64,000 bases of DNA, from positions 186,001-250,000 of the forward strand of contig NZ_SPQR01000004.1 in the NCBI RefSeq assembly GCF_004766055.1, written 5' to 3'. This document shows, one piece after another, positions 43,470-50,435 of this stretch. The notes under the pieces were generated by a model. That model saw nothing but the letters and a program-made list of their open reading frames with translations, was not told where the DNA came from and ran no database searches. The stretch comes from Desulfosporosinus sp. Sb-LF (GTDB taxonomy: Bacteria; Bacillota; Desulfitobacteriia; Desulfitobacteriales; Desulfitobacteriaceae). Each line of letters starts with the position of its first letter. Position 1 is the stretch's first letter. The position numbers and the translations under genes were made by a program.

Positions 43470-44213
43470 CTACTTAGTCACATCTTGGTGGGCTACTGTT
43501 TCGCCTCCGCGCAATAAAAAAGACACCCGCTCAGGTGTTTTTTCACCAAGGCTATTCAAACGAGCAAACTCTCCAAAATATCGCAAAGCCGCTTGGTCAT
43601 ATGCTTGGCTGGCTTTGATAACTGTGGGATGGTATCCGAGATGAATTTTTCTCCCATCAACACCTATATAAGCTTCATATTTATTGTGTTTGGAGGAATA
43701 CCAGACACCTTTGGCTCCGCTTCTATTGTTTTTCTGAAGTCCTTTATTTCTTTTATTTTCGGTATCTGTAGCAAATCGCAAATTTAATTTCCTATTATCG
43801 GATCTAACCATATTCTTGTGATCAATTTGAACATCCTTTGGTGCAGTCATAATGAGCCGATGCTGTAAAATATATATGCCATCTACATAAGCTGACGCAC
43901 TGCCTGTTCCAGTTTGATACCAAGTGTATGCTTTAACCTTCTCATAATCATCAATGTCAAATAGAAACTCTGCCCCGTTTGGGAATGTCCCTATCATATA
44001 ACTCCCATCGTCTGATAGACTATAACTGTTAAAATTGCAATGCTGACACTTTTTAGTACGGCCAGATATTAGTGCATATCCCGTTGTAATTCGTTCCCCA
44101 CCACAGTCGCATTTACAATACCAAAGCACATGCTTGTTTTTATCACGTCCAGTTTCCTCTATTACAGTGAGACTTCCGAACTTCTTTCCTGTTAAATCCC
44201 TTTTGTGGGACAT
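43470..44213 (-). CDS. HNH-AP2 homing endonuclease-like gene carrying a methylase tail
   Basis: About 247 residues: a zinc-knuckle N-terminus (DLTGKKFGSLTVIEETGRDK, WYCKCDCGG, KKCQHC), an HNH core (YILQHRLIMTAPKDVQIDHKNMVRSDNRKLNLRFAT) and an AP2 DNA-binding domain (GAKGVWYSSKHNKYEAYIGVDGRKIHLGYHPTVIKASQAYDQAALRYFGEFA). These are free-standing selfish endonucleases. The last ~20 residues (RVSFLLRGGETVAHQDV) are homologous to the end of the adjacent methylase instead of to AP2 proteins. Start is uncertain; MSHKRDL at 44213 fits the family best. Confidence 0.85.
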   Translation of the reverse strand: MSHKRDLTGKKFGSLTVIEETGRDKNKHVLWYCKCDCGGERITTGYALISGRTKKCQHCNFNSYSLSDDGSYMIGTFPNGAEFLFDIDDYEKVKAYTWYQTGTGSASAYVDGIYILQHRLIMTAPKDVQIDHKNMVRSDNRKLNLRFATDTENKRNKGLQKNNRSGAKGVWYSSKHNKYEAYIGVDGRKIHLGYHPTVIKASQAYDQAALRYFGEFARLNSLGEKTPERVSFLLRGGETVAHQDVTK

Positions 44214-44241
44214 AGGCATCCAGCCTTTCTTTTTTGGCATC

Positions 44242-44267
44242 AAAAAAAGAGCTTAAAACCAGCTCTT
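44242..44267 (-). terminator. Terminator after the methylase gene
   Basis: AAGAGCT (44247-44253) pairs with AGCTCTT (44261-44267), followed on the minus strand by TTTTTTT. It lies 16 nt after the methylase stop and just before the HNH-AP2 gene, isolating that gene from upstream transcription. Confidence 0.75.
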
Positions 44268-44282
44268 GTTCAAAATTCTGAC

Positions 44283-45536
44283 TTAATCTTGTTTAATATT
44301 TTCCCACGCTATTTTTTCTCCCCTGCACAATAAAAAGACACCGGCGCTATTGCCAGTGCTTTCGATATATCGTTTCACAATTACGTCTGCATACTTAGGA
44401 TCGAGTTCCATCATGTGACATATTCTTTCCGTCTGATCCGATGCTAGGAGTGTTGTACCTGAGCCACCAAACAAATCGAGAACCAAATCACCTTTATGAC
44501 TTGAGTTCTGTATGGCCTTTGCTACAAGAGCTATTGGTTTCATCGTTGGATGCTCTTCCGACCGTTTCGGTCTTGGTATATCCCAGACATCGCTTTGCTT
44601 TCTATCTTCTAGAGGAACAAGCCTCGGACTACCTTCCAGCCATCCGTACCAAATCGGCTCGTACTGAGTGTGGTAGTCTTTTCGGGATAGGACCAATGAG
44701 TCCTTTCTCCAAATGACTGTGCTCGACCAGTGATAACCCGCCTCAGTTAAAACCTTCATAAGATTTCCCCACTCCTGAGCACTCATCACGATGTAGGTCA
44801 TACAGCCGGGCTCGCAAACGGCTTTCATAGCGCTGAAGGTCTTTTCCATAAACTCCTTAAATTGATCGGTTGGCATACTGTCGTTCATAATGGAGCGCGA
44901 CTTCCAGCTTGGGTGGTTGGTACTCGAACCATAGTCTACATTCCATGGGGGGTCTGTGAATACGTGCCGCGCCTTTTTGCCGTTCATAAGAACTCCGACA
45001 TCGTCAGGAGAAGTGCTGTCCCCGCACATCAATCGATGCTTACCCAAAAGCCAAACGTCGCCGCGCTTACTCATTGGGGTTTTAATTTCTTCAAGTGCCT
45101 TGGTCGCGTCGAAATCGTCCTCTTTTACATCCTCGTCAGTGGCAACTAAGTCACGAAGATCGGCGGCCTCAAAACCTGTAAGAGAAACGTCAAATCCACT
45201 TTCGCTTAGGTCTTTCAGTAAGTCCTCTAATAGTGGGGCATCCCACTCGCCGGATATCTTGTTAAGAGCGATATTCAGTGCCTTTTCCTTTTGCTCATCC
45301 ATATCAACCACAACACAGTCTATTTCCTTAGCGCCTTGTTCAGCCAATATCTTGAATCGCTGGTGGCCGCCCACAATGTTTCCGGTTTTCTTGTTCCAGA
45401 TAACTGGCTCGACATACCCAAACTCTTCAAGGCTCCTTCGGAGCTTCTCATATTCTTCATCACCAGGCTTTAGGTCTTTGCGAGGATTATATTTTGCTGC
45501 CTTTAATTGTTCTGCTGGAACTTTTCGTATATCCAT
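44283..45536 (-). CDS. ParB-domain DNA adenine methylase
   Basis: A 417-residue fusion. The N-terminal ParB-like nuclease domain is clear (VPAEQLKAAKYNPRK, GNIVGGHQRFKILAEQGAKEIDCVVVDMDEQKEKALNIALNKISGEW). The C-terminal N4/N6 methylase has DPPWNVDYG (catalytic motif IV) and DLFGGSGTTLLAS (SAM-binding motif I). Such phage methylases protect or regulate phage DNA. RBS AGAAGGAGG. It ends FLLCRGEKIAWENI, a tail shared with the next gene. Confidence 0.9.
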   Translation of the reverse strand: MDIRKVPAEQLKAAKYNPRKDLKPGDEEYEKLRRSLEEFGYVEPVIWNKKTGNIVGGHQRFKILAEQGAKEIDCVVVDMDEQKEKALNIALNKISGEWDAPLLEDLLKDLSESGFDVSLTGFEAADLRDLVATDEDVKEDDFDATKALEEIKTPMSKRGDVWLLGKHRLMCGDSTSPDDVGVLMNGKKARHVFTDPPWNVDYGSSTNHPSWKSRSIMNDSMPTDQFKEFMEKTFSAMKAVCEPGCMTYIVMSAQEWGNLMKVLTEAGYHWSSTVIWRKDSLVLSRKDYHTQYEPIWYGWLEGSPRLVPLEDRKQSDVWDIPRPKRSEEHPTMKPIALVAKAIQNSSHKGDLVLDLFGGSGTTLLASDQTERICHMMELDPKYADVIVKRYIESTGNSAGVFLLCRGEKIAWENIKQD

Positions 45537-45551
45537 ATTTCCTCCTTCTGT

Positions 45552-45581
45552 AAATAAAAAAGGAGCCTCTTTCGAAGCACC
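45552..45581 (-). terminator. Terminator after the Mrr-type gene
   Basis: GGTGCTTC and GAGGCTCC (45581-45574 and 45569-45562) form a stem with one mismatch around a GAAA tetraloop, followed on the minus strand by TTTTTTATTT. It separates the nuclease gene from the methylase. Confidence 0.65.
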
Positions 45582-45780
45582 TAGTTTTTGTGTGTAAAGT
45601 TACTGGAAAGAAAGGCAAGACTAATTTCGTTTCTTGGATCTTTATCGAAGTCAATTAGTTATATTCTCATCTTTAAAACTTTATCGCTGAAGGAATCCTC
45701 ATTTATGGATTGAGTCTTCTTGGGCTGAAAAAGAAACCTACAAAACAGTCTTGAAGAATACAATTTGTTAACTAAATGAT

Positions 45781-46398
45781 TTAAGTTTTTATCCATATTA
45801 CCGTGGGTAAATATTTTCGAAGAGAATAAGGAAATCGTTTTTGACGTGCTGAATATAGGAATTCAACTAAGTTATGTCTTTCCCAAAGTTCAACACCATG
45901 TTCGGCAGCTAATCGTTTAGCAGATGGCCCAAAGTGTTGGTTGGTTATTGCAGCAGCAGCGTTTGCTTTGTAATGTATCTTCGCATTTAAGACTTCCTTG
46001 ATAGCCTTCTTGTCAACCACTCCACTAGCCTTTTTCTTAGCCTGGATAACGGTCTTCCCCTTTTGTGTTTCTAGTATCAAATCCGCACCCTTATCTCCAG
46101 TTAATGGCGTTCGAGTGGTTTTATGACCAAGGTCTTTAAACAAAATCTCTAACCAGATTTCAAATGAGCCACCATCCATGCTATCAGTATGCTGTATCCC
46201 CTGCCTGCGGATTCTGTGCAGTCTGTATGCTTTCCTTGCGTAAATTCCACCTGGAATGAATGCCTCAGTTAATACACCCCATAAGGTATGGGTTTTAGTA
46301 CCATAAATGAAAAAGGGAAGTCCGAGCCCCAAAAGCCATATTTCACTAGAAGTAAGTTTAATAGAGTAGGGCTTTAATTTGATCGTCTTATCTGACAC
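45781..46398 (-). CDS. Membrane-anchored Mrr-type restriction nuclease
   Basis: A 205-residue protein. One or two hydrophobic segments lie at about residues 20-50. The C-terminal Mrr_cat (PD-(D/E)XK) domain runs from about 75: FEIWLEILFKDLGHKTTRTPLTGDKGADLILETQKGKTVIQAKKK, with Asp in GADLIL and the QAK catalytic pair, then a helix and NQHFGPSAKRLAAEHGVELW. Mrr nucleases cut foreign or modified DNA. It stands in its own unit between terminators, next to the methylase, in a more AT-rich stretch than the neighbours, so it may be a moron that excludes other phages. Confidence 0.75.
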   Translation of the reverse strand: MSDKTIKLKPYSIKLTSSEIWLLGLGLPFFIYGTKTHTLWGVLTEAFIPGGIYARKAYRLHRIRRQGIQHTDSMDGGSFEIWLEILFKDLGHKTTRTPLTGDKGADLILETQKGKTVIQAKKKASGVVDKKAIKEVLNAKIHYKANAAAAITNQHFGPSAKRLAAEHGVELWERHNLVEFLYSARQKRFPYSLRKYLPTVIWIKT

Positions 46399-46520
46399 GC
46401 TAATACCTCACAAAATTTTGATTATCTTTTATTTATTATTAAGCAAGTTAGACAGACATGTCTGGAAGGTAGTACCAGAAGTAATTTGATTTTTATGCAG
46501 CTATACGGTTGTTACTCCTT

Positions 46521-46709
46521 TTATAAAGGTCCTCGAACCCCTTTATTCTTCCGCATCATTCGTTCGTATTCCTTAAACTCATCACTGTCGTCAATATCAG
46601 TGGTCATACTGATTTCGTCTTTGCACCGAGTTCCGTTCCACAGCTTGCAGTTGACGCAGTTGACTATCAAACCCGGTTCATTTGCTTCAAACCGTCTGCA
46701 TTTACTCAT
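46521..46709 (-). CDS. Small cysteine-containing phage protein
   Basis: A 62-residue protein (MSKCRRFEANEPGLIVNCVN, KLWNGTRCKDE, then an acidic-basic tail). The RBS TAGGAG 8 nt upstream supports the ATG at 46709. The cysteine pattern (C.19CVNC.8C) could bind zinc. Function unknown. It lies upstream of the Mrr-type gene and could be co-transcribed. Confidence 0.65.
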   Translation of the reverse strand: MSKCRRFEANEPGLIVNCVNCKLWNGTRCKDEISMTTDIDDSDEFKEYERMMRKNKGVRGPL

Positions 46710-46746
46710 TGTTGTCACTCCTAATATGAAAGGTCCAAAAAGATAA

Positions 46747-46764
46747 CGCGGCCCGAAGGCCGCG
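46747..46764. terminator. GC-rich hairpin terminator
   Basis: CGCGGCC (46747-46753) and GGCCGCG (46758-46764) with a CGAA/TTCG tetraloop, then on the minus strand GTTATCTTTTT. It is one of the strongest hairpins in the window. Confidence 0.8.
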
Positions 46765-46802
46765 CTTTATAGTAAAAATTGAGAGGAGAATGGAAGAATT
46801 AG

Positions 46803-46836
46803 AAAAGGCCCTCGGACAAGTTGTCCAAGAGCCTTT
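46803..46836. terminator. Terminator after the late-regulator candidate
   Basis: AAGGCCCTCGGACAA (46805-46819) pairs with TTGTCCAAGAGCCTT (two mismatched or wobble positions), followed on the minus strand by TTTTCT. With the hairpin at 46747 it forms a double terminator between early and late regions. Confidence 0.7.
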
Positions 46837-46921
46837 ATTAATCTTTTCCACATCATAATTATAGCACGTATTTTGTCTCACGTGTGTTCCGACTTTGTGT
46901 CATACATGTTCCAACTTTGTG

Positions 46922-47395
46922 TCATCCTACCATAAGAATCTCCTGGTACATTTTAGTGATTTCTGCAATAGCTTTTAACCGATACCTGTTTATTGATGAT
47001 CGTGAAAGATTATATTTAGCGCCAATTTGCGCAGAATCCATCCCGTTGATGAACAGGTCGGTGGCGACATCGGATAGTTCCTTTTCCAATAAACTGATAC
47101 AAAGCTCTAAAAAATCAATATCACTCTTCAGTGCGTTGTGTCTCCCAATCAATTCTTGTAATATTTCCTTCCCTTGATTATATGAAACGTTTTGGTACTC
47201 AAGTGCGATCCTCAATGTTTTATCCGATACCCCGCTTGTCGTAACCCTCTCACCTTGAGGACTTGTAAAGGTCAGCTCTTCGATAATATGATCCCCGCTT
47301 AGGCCGGAAAAATATTTAATTCTAAATGCTAGAAGATCAAGTGTGCGTTTCAGTTCTTTATAATTCGTGAGCAGCGCCTCTACATTCGTCATCAT
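46922..47395 (-). CDS. Phage regulator with sigma-like C-terminal HTH (late regulator candidate)
   Basis: A 157-residue protein: helical N-terminal half (MTNVEALLTNYKELKRTLDLLAFRIKYF), and a C-terminal HTH of sigma-region-4 type (SDVATDLFINGMDSAQIGAKYNLSRSSINRYRLKAIAEI). Proteins of this ArpU/DUF1492-like kind often sit at the end of the early region and activate late genes. It is the last early gene here, followed by a double terminator. ATG overlaps the previous stop. Confidence 0.7.
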   Translation of the reverse strand: MMTNVEALLTNYKELKRTLDLLAFRIKYFSGLSGDHIIEELTFTSPQGERVTTSGVSDKTLRIALEYQNVSYNQGKEILQELIGRHNALKSDIDFLELCISLLEKELSDVATDLFINGMDSAQIGAKYNLSRSSINRYRLKAIAEITKMYQEILMVG

Positions 47396-48039
47396 ATTAC
47401 TCCTTGCTTTGCAACAATTAATTCGCTGTAAGGGAGTGATTCGAGAATCTTACAAAATTCTCTAAACTCTCTTTGTTTATGATGCTCTCTGGCATGGTAT
47501 ACATTTCTTAGATTTTCAAAGCTACCTGTCCACGTCGAGAGAAAATTATAATTTTGAGGTAAATCTAAGATAATGTCTCTCCATAGCTTTCTAGCATCTT
47601 TAACATCCGTTTTCTTTAGTTGCTGATACTCTTTGATCCGTCTATTTATATCTTCAAGAACGTACTTCCTTAATGGAGTAATATTGATCTCTCCATCTTC
47701 GTCATCGACACTAAAATCTCTGAAATCTAATGTTCTAGTTCCTAGTTTGTGCATCCTGCTTGTGCTGTTTTTGGTTGTGGCAACTTTATAGGTATCAAAA
47801 TCCCACCACCAGGACATAGGTGCTGTTATATCCATAGAGACAAATATCTGCCTCATAAATTTGGAGTGATCTGAACCAGCCTTAACAAGTTTCAGGGCTA
47901 CTTCTAAGTCTTTTTCTCCTAAAACGAATTCACCAGATATATATTTGCTGTCTGATTGACCCCAACTTTCAAGGGGATTTCTCATGCCCCTTAAAGCGCC
48001 CTCAAAATTCATGACTTCAATTTCTTCTACTTTAATCAT
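47392..48039 (-). CDS. Phage protein, possibly a divergent ThyX-like fold
   Basis: About 215 residues starting MIKVEEIEVMNFEGALRGMRNP; AAGGAGG supports the ATG at 48039. The segment HSKFMRQIFVSMDITAPMSWWWDFDTYKVATTKNSTSRMHKL and the later LRNVYHAREHHKQREFREFCKILESLPYS resemble the arrangement of FAD-dependent thymidylate synthases, but the ThyX signature is not conserved. I therefore treat a role in nucleotide metabolism as possible only. It sits with MazG-like and DUF1599 genes. Confidence 0.6.
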   Translation of the reverse strand: MIKVEEIEVMNFEGALRGMRNPLESWGQSDSKYISGEFVLGEKDLEVALKLVKAGSDHSKFMRQIFVSMDITAPMSWWWDFDTYKVATTKNSTSRMHKLGTRTLDFRDFSVDDEDGEINITPLRKYVLEDINRRIKEYQQLKKTDVKDARKLWRDIILDLPQNYNFLSTWTGSFENLRNVYHAREHHKQREFREFCKILESLPYSELIVAKQGVI

Positions 48040-48286
48040 CTCTCGCTTCCTCCTTGCAGCATGACTTAATAAACTTAATCGCCATAGCCCCAACTTGGAT
48101 CGCCTCTTCGAGCATCCGGGTCTTGTCCTGCTGCCTCTTTTTAATCTCATCCCACAGTTCGTTCATTTCTTCTAGCAGCACAGCATACCCTTCGTGCGGA
48201 GAATGGAATTGTGGGTACATTTTATTCGCGCGGGTGAGTTCAACCAGCATTAAAAAGACGGTATCATACTCCTTAATATCGTCCAA
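48032..48286 (-). CDS. MazG-like nucleotide pyrophosphohydrolase
   Basis: About 84 residues: LTRANKMYPQFHSPHEGYAVLLEEMNELWDEIKKRQQDK and MLEEAIQVGAMAIKFI are the EExxE-like and following helices of all-alpha NTP pyrophosphatases. AAAGGAG precedes a TTG at 48286, which gives a sensible start. It would hydrolyse non-canonical or excess (d)NTPs. Confidence 0.75.
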   Translation of the reverse strand: MDDIKEYDTVFLMLVELTRANKMYPQFHSPHEGYAVLLEEMNELWDEIKKRQQDKTRMLEEAIQVGAMAIKFIKSCCKEEARDD

Positions 48287-48557
48287 CTTGCGCGGCTCCT
48301 TTCCTGTAACATAACTCAAGAGTGCAATACCCGATGATGTCCTTGATTGTATCCTCCACAGCCTCGGTCGTGATTTGGGCCGGATGCTCGACCAAGGTGT
48401 TCAGCCTGTTGATCTTATCTCCGAGCCTTATAAGGAAGGAAATCTCGCCGAATTCCTCTCGTAGCTTGTCATATGACCGCCCATAGTCATGGTTCTTTTG
48501 CTCAAGCAACTCCGCAATTGGAGTCAGAACCTCTGTAAACTCATTGATTCTTTGCAT
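48273..48557 (-). CDS. DUF1599 / nucleotide modification-associated domain protein
   Basis: A 94-residue all-alpha protein: EQKNHDYGRSYDKLREEFGEISFLIRLGDKINRLNTLV and VEDTIKDIIGYCTLEL match the DUF1599 pattern, in which His/Asp and E..D residues bind metal. It is associated with modified-nucleotide pathways in phages. RBS AAGGGGGAAG. Confidence 0.75.
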   Translation of the reverse strand: MQRINEFTEVLTPIAELLEQKNHDYGRSYDKLREEFGEISFLIRLGDKINRLNTLVEHPAQITTEAVEDTIKDIIGYCTLELCYRKGAAQVGRY

Positions 48558-48572
48558 TTTTAGCTTCCCCCT

Positions 48573-49907
48573 TCAAAGTCTCGCTCGCACAGCCCTCAGA
48601 AGCGTAGCCTGTCCAGCTTCTTTGCGGTCCAGCGCCGATATAACATCCTCATCAACAGTTCCGTCAGTGACGATATGGTTCACGATTACTGTCTCGTTCT
48701 GCCCCTGTCGGTGCAACCGCCCATTGGCTTGTTGGTATAACTCCAAACTCCAAGGGATTCCATACCAAATGATAATGTGGCCTCCGGCTTGAAGGTTTAA
48801 ACCGTGCCCGGCTGAAGCAGGATGAGCGAGTGCCACGTCGATGTCGCCATCGTTCCATTCGGTTATATCCTGTGAAGTCTTTAACTCCCTAGAGTTCTTG
48901 AACAGTTCTTTGATCCTGTCCCGGTCGTGTTTAAATGCGTAGAATATAAGGATGGGCTTCCCATTCGCGCTCTCCCAGAGATCCTCAAGAGCGTTCAGCT
49001 TGCGTCGATGGATCTTCCGAACAGCACCAAACTCATCATAGACAGCACCGTTAGCCATCTGTAGCAGCTTGTTTGAGAGAACCGCAGCGTTAGTCGCATC
49101 GATGTCGCCGCCTTTGAAGGGTAACAGCATGTCCTTTTCCAGTTGTTTGTAGAGGGCCTTTTCCTTCTGGGACATTGTGACACGCACATAGTTGTTGATC
49201 CGGTCAGGCATATCAAGGAAGTCTTGGGCTTTCATACTCACACAGATGTCTGCAATCTTTTTATAGATTGCTGCCTCAGCATTTGGCTTTGGCTTCCAAG
49301 AGTAAATCACTTCCTGGTTCCGCTGGTCTGGCGTAAAGTACCTATCACGATACCCCCCGAGTGTTTTTCCGAGGCGCTCGCCCCGGTCGAGCAGATACAT
49401 CTGTGGCCACAAGTCCAAAAGTCCATTCGGCGCTGGTGTTCCGGTAAGTCCTACGATCCATTTGATGAGAGGTCTTACTTTCCGCAGCGCCTTGAAGCGG
49501 ATTGACTTGGAGGACTTAAAACTCGACAACTCATCTATCACAACCATATCGAAGGGCCACTTTGCTCCATAGTGCATGACCAGCCATGCTACGTTCTCGC
49601 GGTTGATGATATAAATGTCAGCTTTGGTTTTGAGGGCTTCCAGACGCTTTTTCTCAGGTCCTAAAACCTTAGAAACCCTCAAGTGTTTGAGATGATCCCA
49701 CTTCTCACACTCTTTACTCCAAGTGTCCTCGGCCACCCGGAGAGGTGCTATCACTAGCACCCTGCGGGTTTGATGAATAAGCTCATTGATTGCGGTTAAT
49801 GTGATGACCGTTTTCCCCATCCCGAGGTCTAAAAACAACGCACACGCTGGCTTGTCTAGGATCTGTTTTGTTGCAAACTCCTGATAATTATGAGGGGTAT
49901 ATTTCAT
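48573..49907 (-). CDS. SNF2-type DEAD/DEAH helicase
   Basis: About 444 residues. Helicase motifs: I in FLDLGMGKTVITL (about 28), II in MVVIDELSSFKS (DELS instead of DEAH, about 124), III GLTGTPAPNG, and V/VI HGLNLQAG and ANGRLHRQGQ. This is the short phage SNF2 family that usually partners a VRR-NUC nuclease. Its ATG overlaps the VRR-NUC stop (ATGA), so the two are made in step. Confidence 0.9.
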   Translation of the reverse strand: MKYTPHNYQEFATKQILDKPACALFLDLGMGKTVITLTAINELIHQTRRVLVIAPLRVAEDTWSKECEKWDHLKHLRVSKVLGPEKKRLEALKTKADIYIINRENVAWLVMHYGAKWPFDMVVIDELSSFKSSKSIRFKALRKVRPLIKWIVGLTGTPAPNGLLDLWPQMYLLDRGERLGKTLGGYRDRYFTPDQRNQEVIYSWKPKPNAEAAIYKKIADICVSMKAQDFLDMPDRINNYVRVTMSQKEKALYKQLEKDMLLPFKGGDIDATNAAVLSNKLLQMANGAVYDEFGAVRKIHRRKLNALEDLWESANGKPILIFYAFKHDRDRIKELFKNSRELKTSQDITEWNDGDIDVALAHPASAGHGLNLQAGGHIIIWYGIPWSLELYQQANGRLHRQGQNETVIVNHIVTDGTVDEDVISALDRKEAGQATLLRAVRARL

Positions 49908-50176
49908 AGAAGTCCGACCAACTCTTGTATCTGCTCCTGGTTGTTTATCACCCAAACAACGTGCCCCAATCCAAATAGGGTGTGGGCCATTTTTACTTGT
50001 TTAGGTGAGAGGATACCTCCTGGAGCCTTAAGCTCTACAAAGAACACCCGACCATCGGGGGCAAGCACTATCCTGTCAGGTACTCCAGCAGTACCGGGCG
50101 AGACAAATTTTAGAGCGAGGCCGCCTTTTGCTTTGACCGCTAACCTTAGTTTTTGTTCAATCTGACGTTCTAACAA
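49904..50176 (-). CDS. VRR-NUC domain nuclease
   Basis: About 90 residues: LERQIEQKLRLAVKAKGGLALKFVSPGTAGVPDRIVLAPDGRVFFVELKAPGG has the VRR-NUC catalytic order (E, PDR, E.K). AGAGGTG lies 5 nt before a TTG at 50176, which matches the family start better than the longer frame. Often a structure-specific nuclease paired with the SNF2 helicase. Confidence 0.88.
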   Translation of the reverse strand: MLERQIEQKLRLAVKAKGGLALKFVSPGTAGVPDRIVLAPDGRVFFVELKAPGGILSPKQVKMAHTLFGLGHVVWVINNQEQIQELVGLL

Positions 50177-50198
50177 TGAAGCACCTCTATTCGATTTT

Positions 50199-50431
50199 GT
50201 TGCCAATGTTGCCGTGTTGCCCCTGTTTTCCTAAAGTTTAAAAAGCGTGTATTCAGGATATATAGTGTTGGTTTATTGTCCCTATCCTGTTTTTAATCTT
50301 TTATAATATATATAGGCAACAATGACAACAAACACCCTCAAACCAGCTCCCTCCTAAGGCTTAGGGGTGTTGCCGTTTTATGTTGCCGATAGGTCTTTTA
50401 AGGCAACACGGCAACATAAAAGGGTGTTGCC
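50199..50431. repeat. Cluster of nine GTTGCC/GGCAAC motifs, candidate replication origin
   Basis: GTTGCC occurs at 50199, 50208, 50216, 50369, 50382 and 50426, and its complement GGCAAC at 50315, 50402 and 50410. The first three are spaced 8-9 nt apart. TTTTATGTTGCCG (50376-50388) and its exact complement (50409-50421) form an inverted repeat. The region is AT-rich between the clusters and lies beside the primase-helicase gene. It looks like an iteron-type origin or a multi-site operator. Confidence 0.65.
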
Positions 50432-50435
50432 GATC

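Noticed and set aside
44283-46398. Methylase plus Mrr nuclease as a classical restriction-modification pair
   Set aside because: They are in separate transcription units with a terminator between, and the ParB-methylase is a common phage gene on its own; a functional link remains possible but is not shown.
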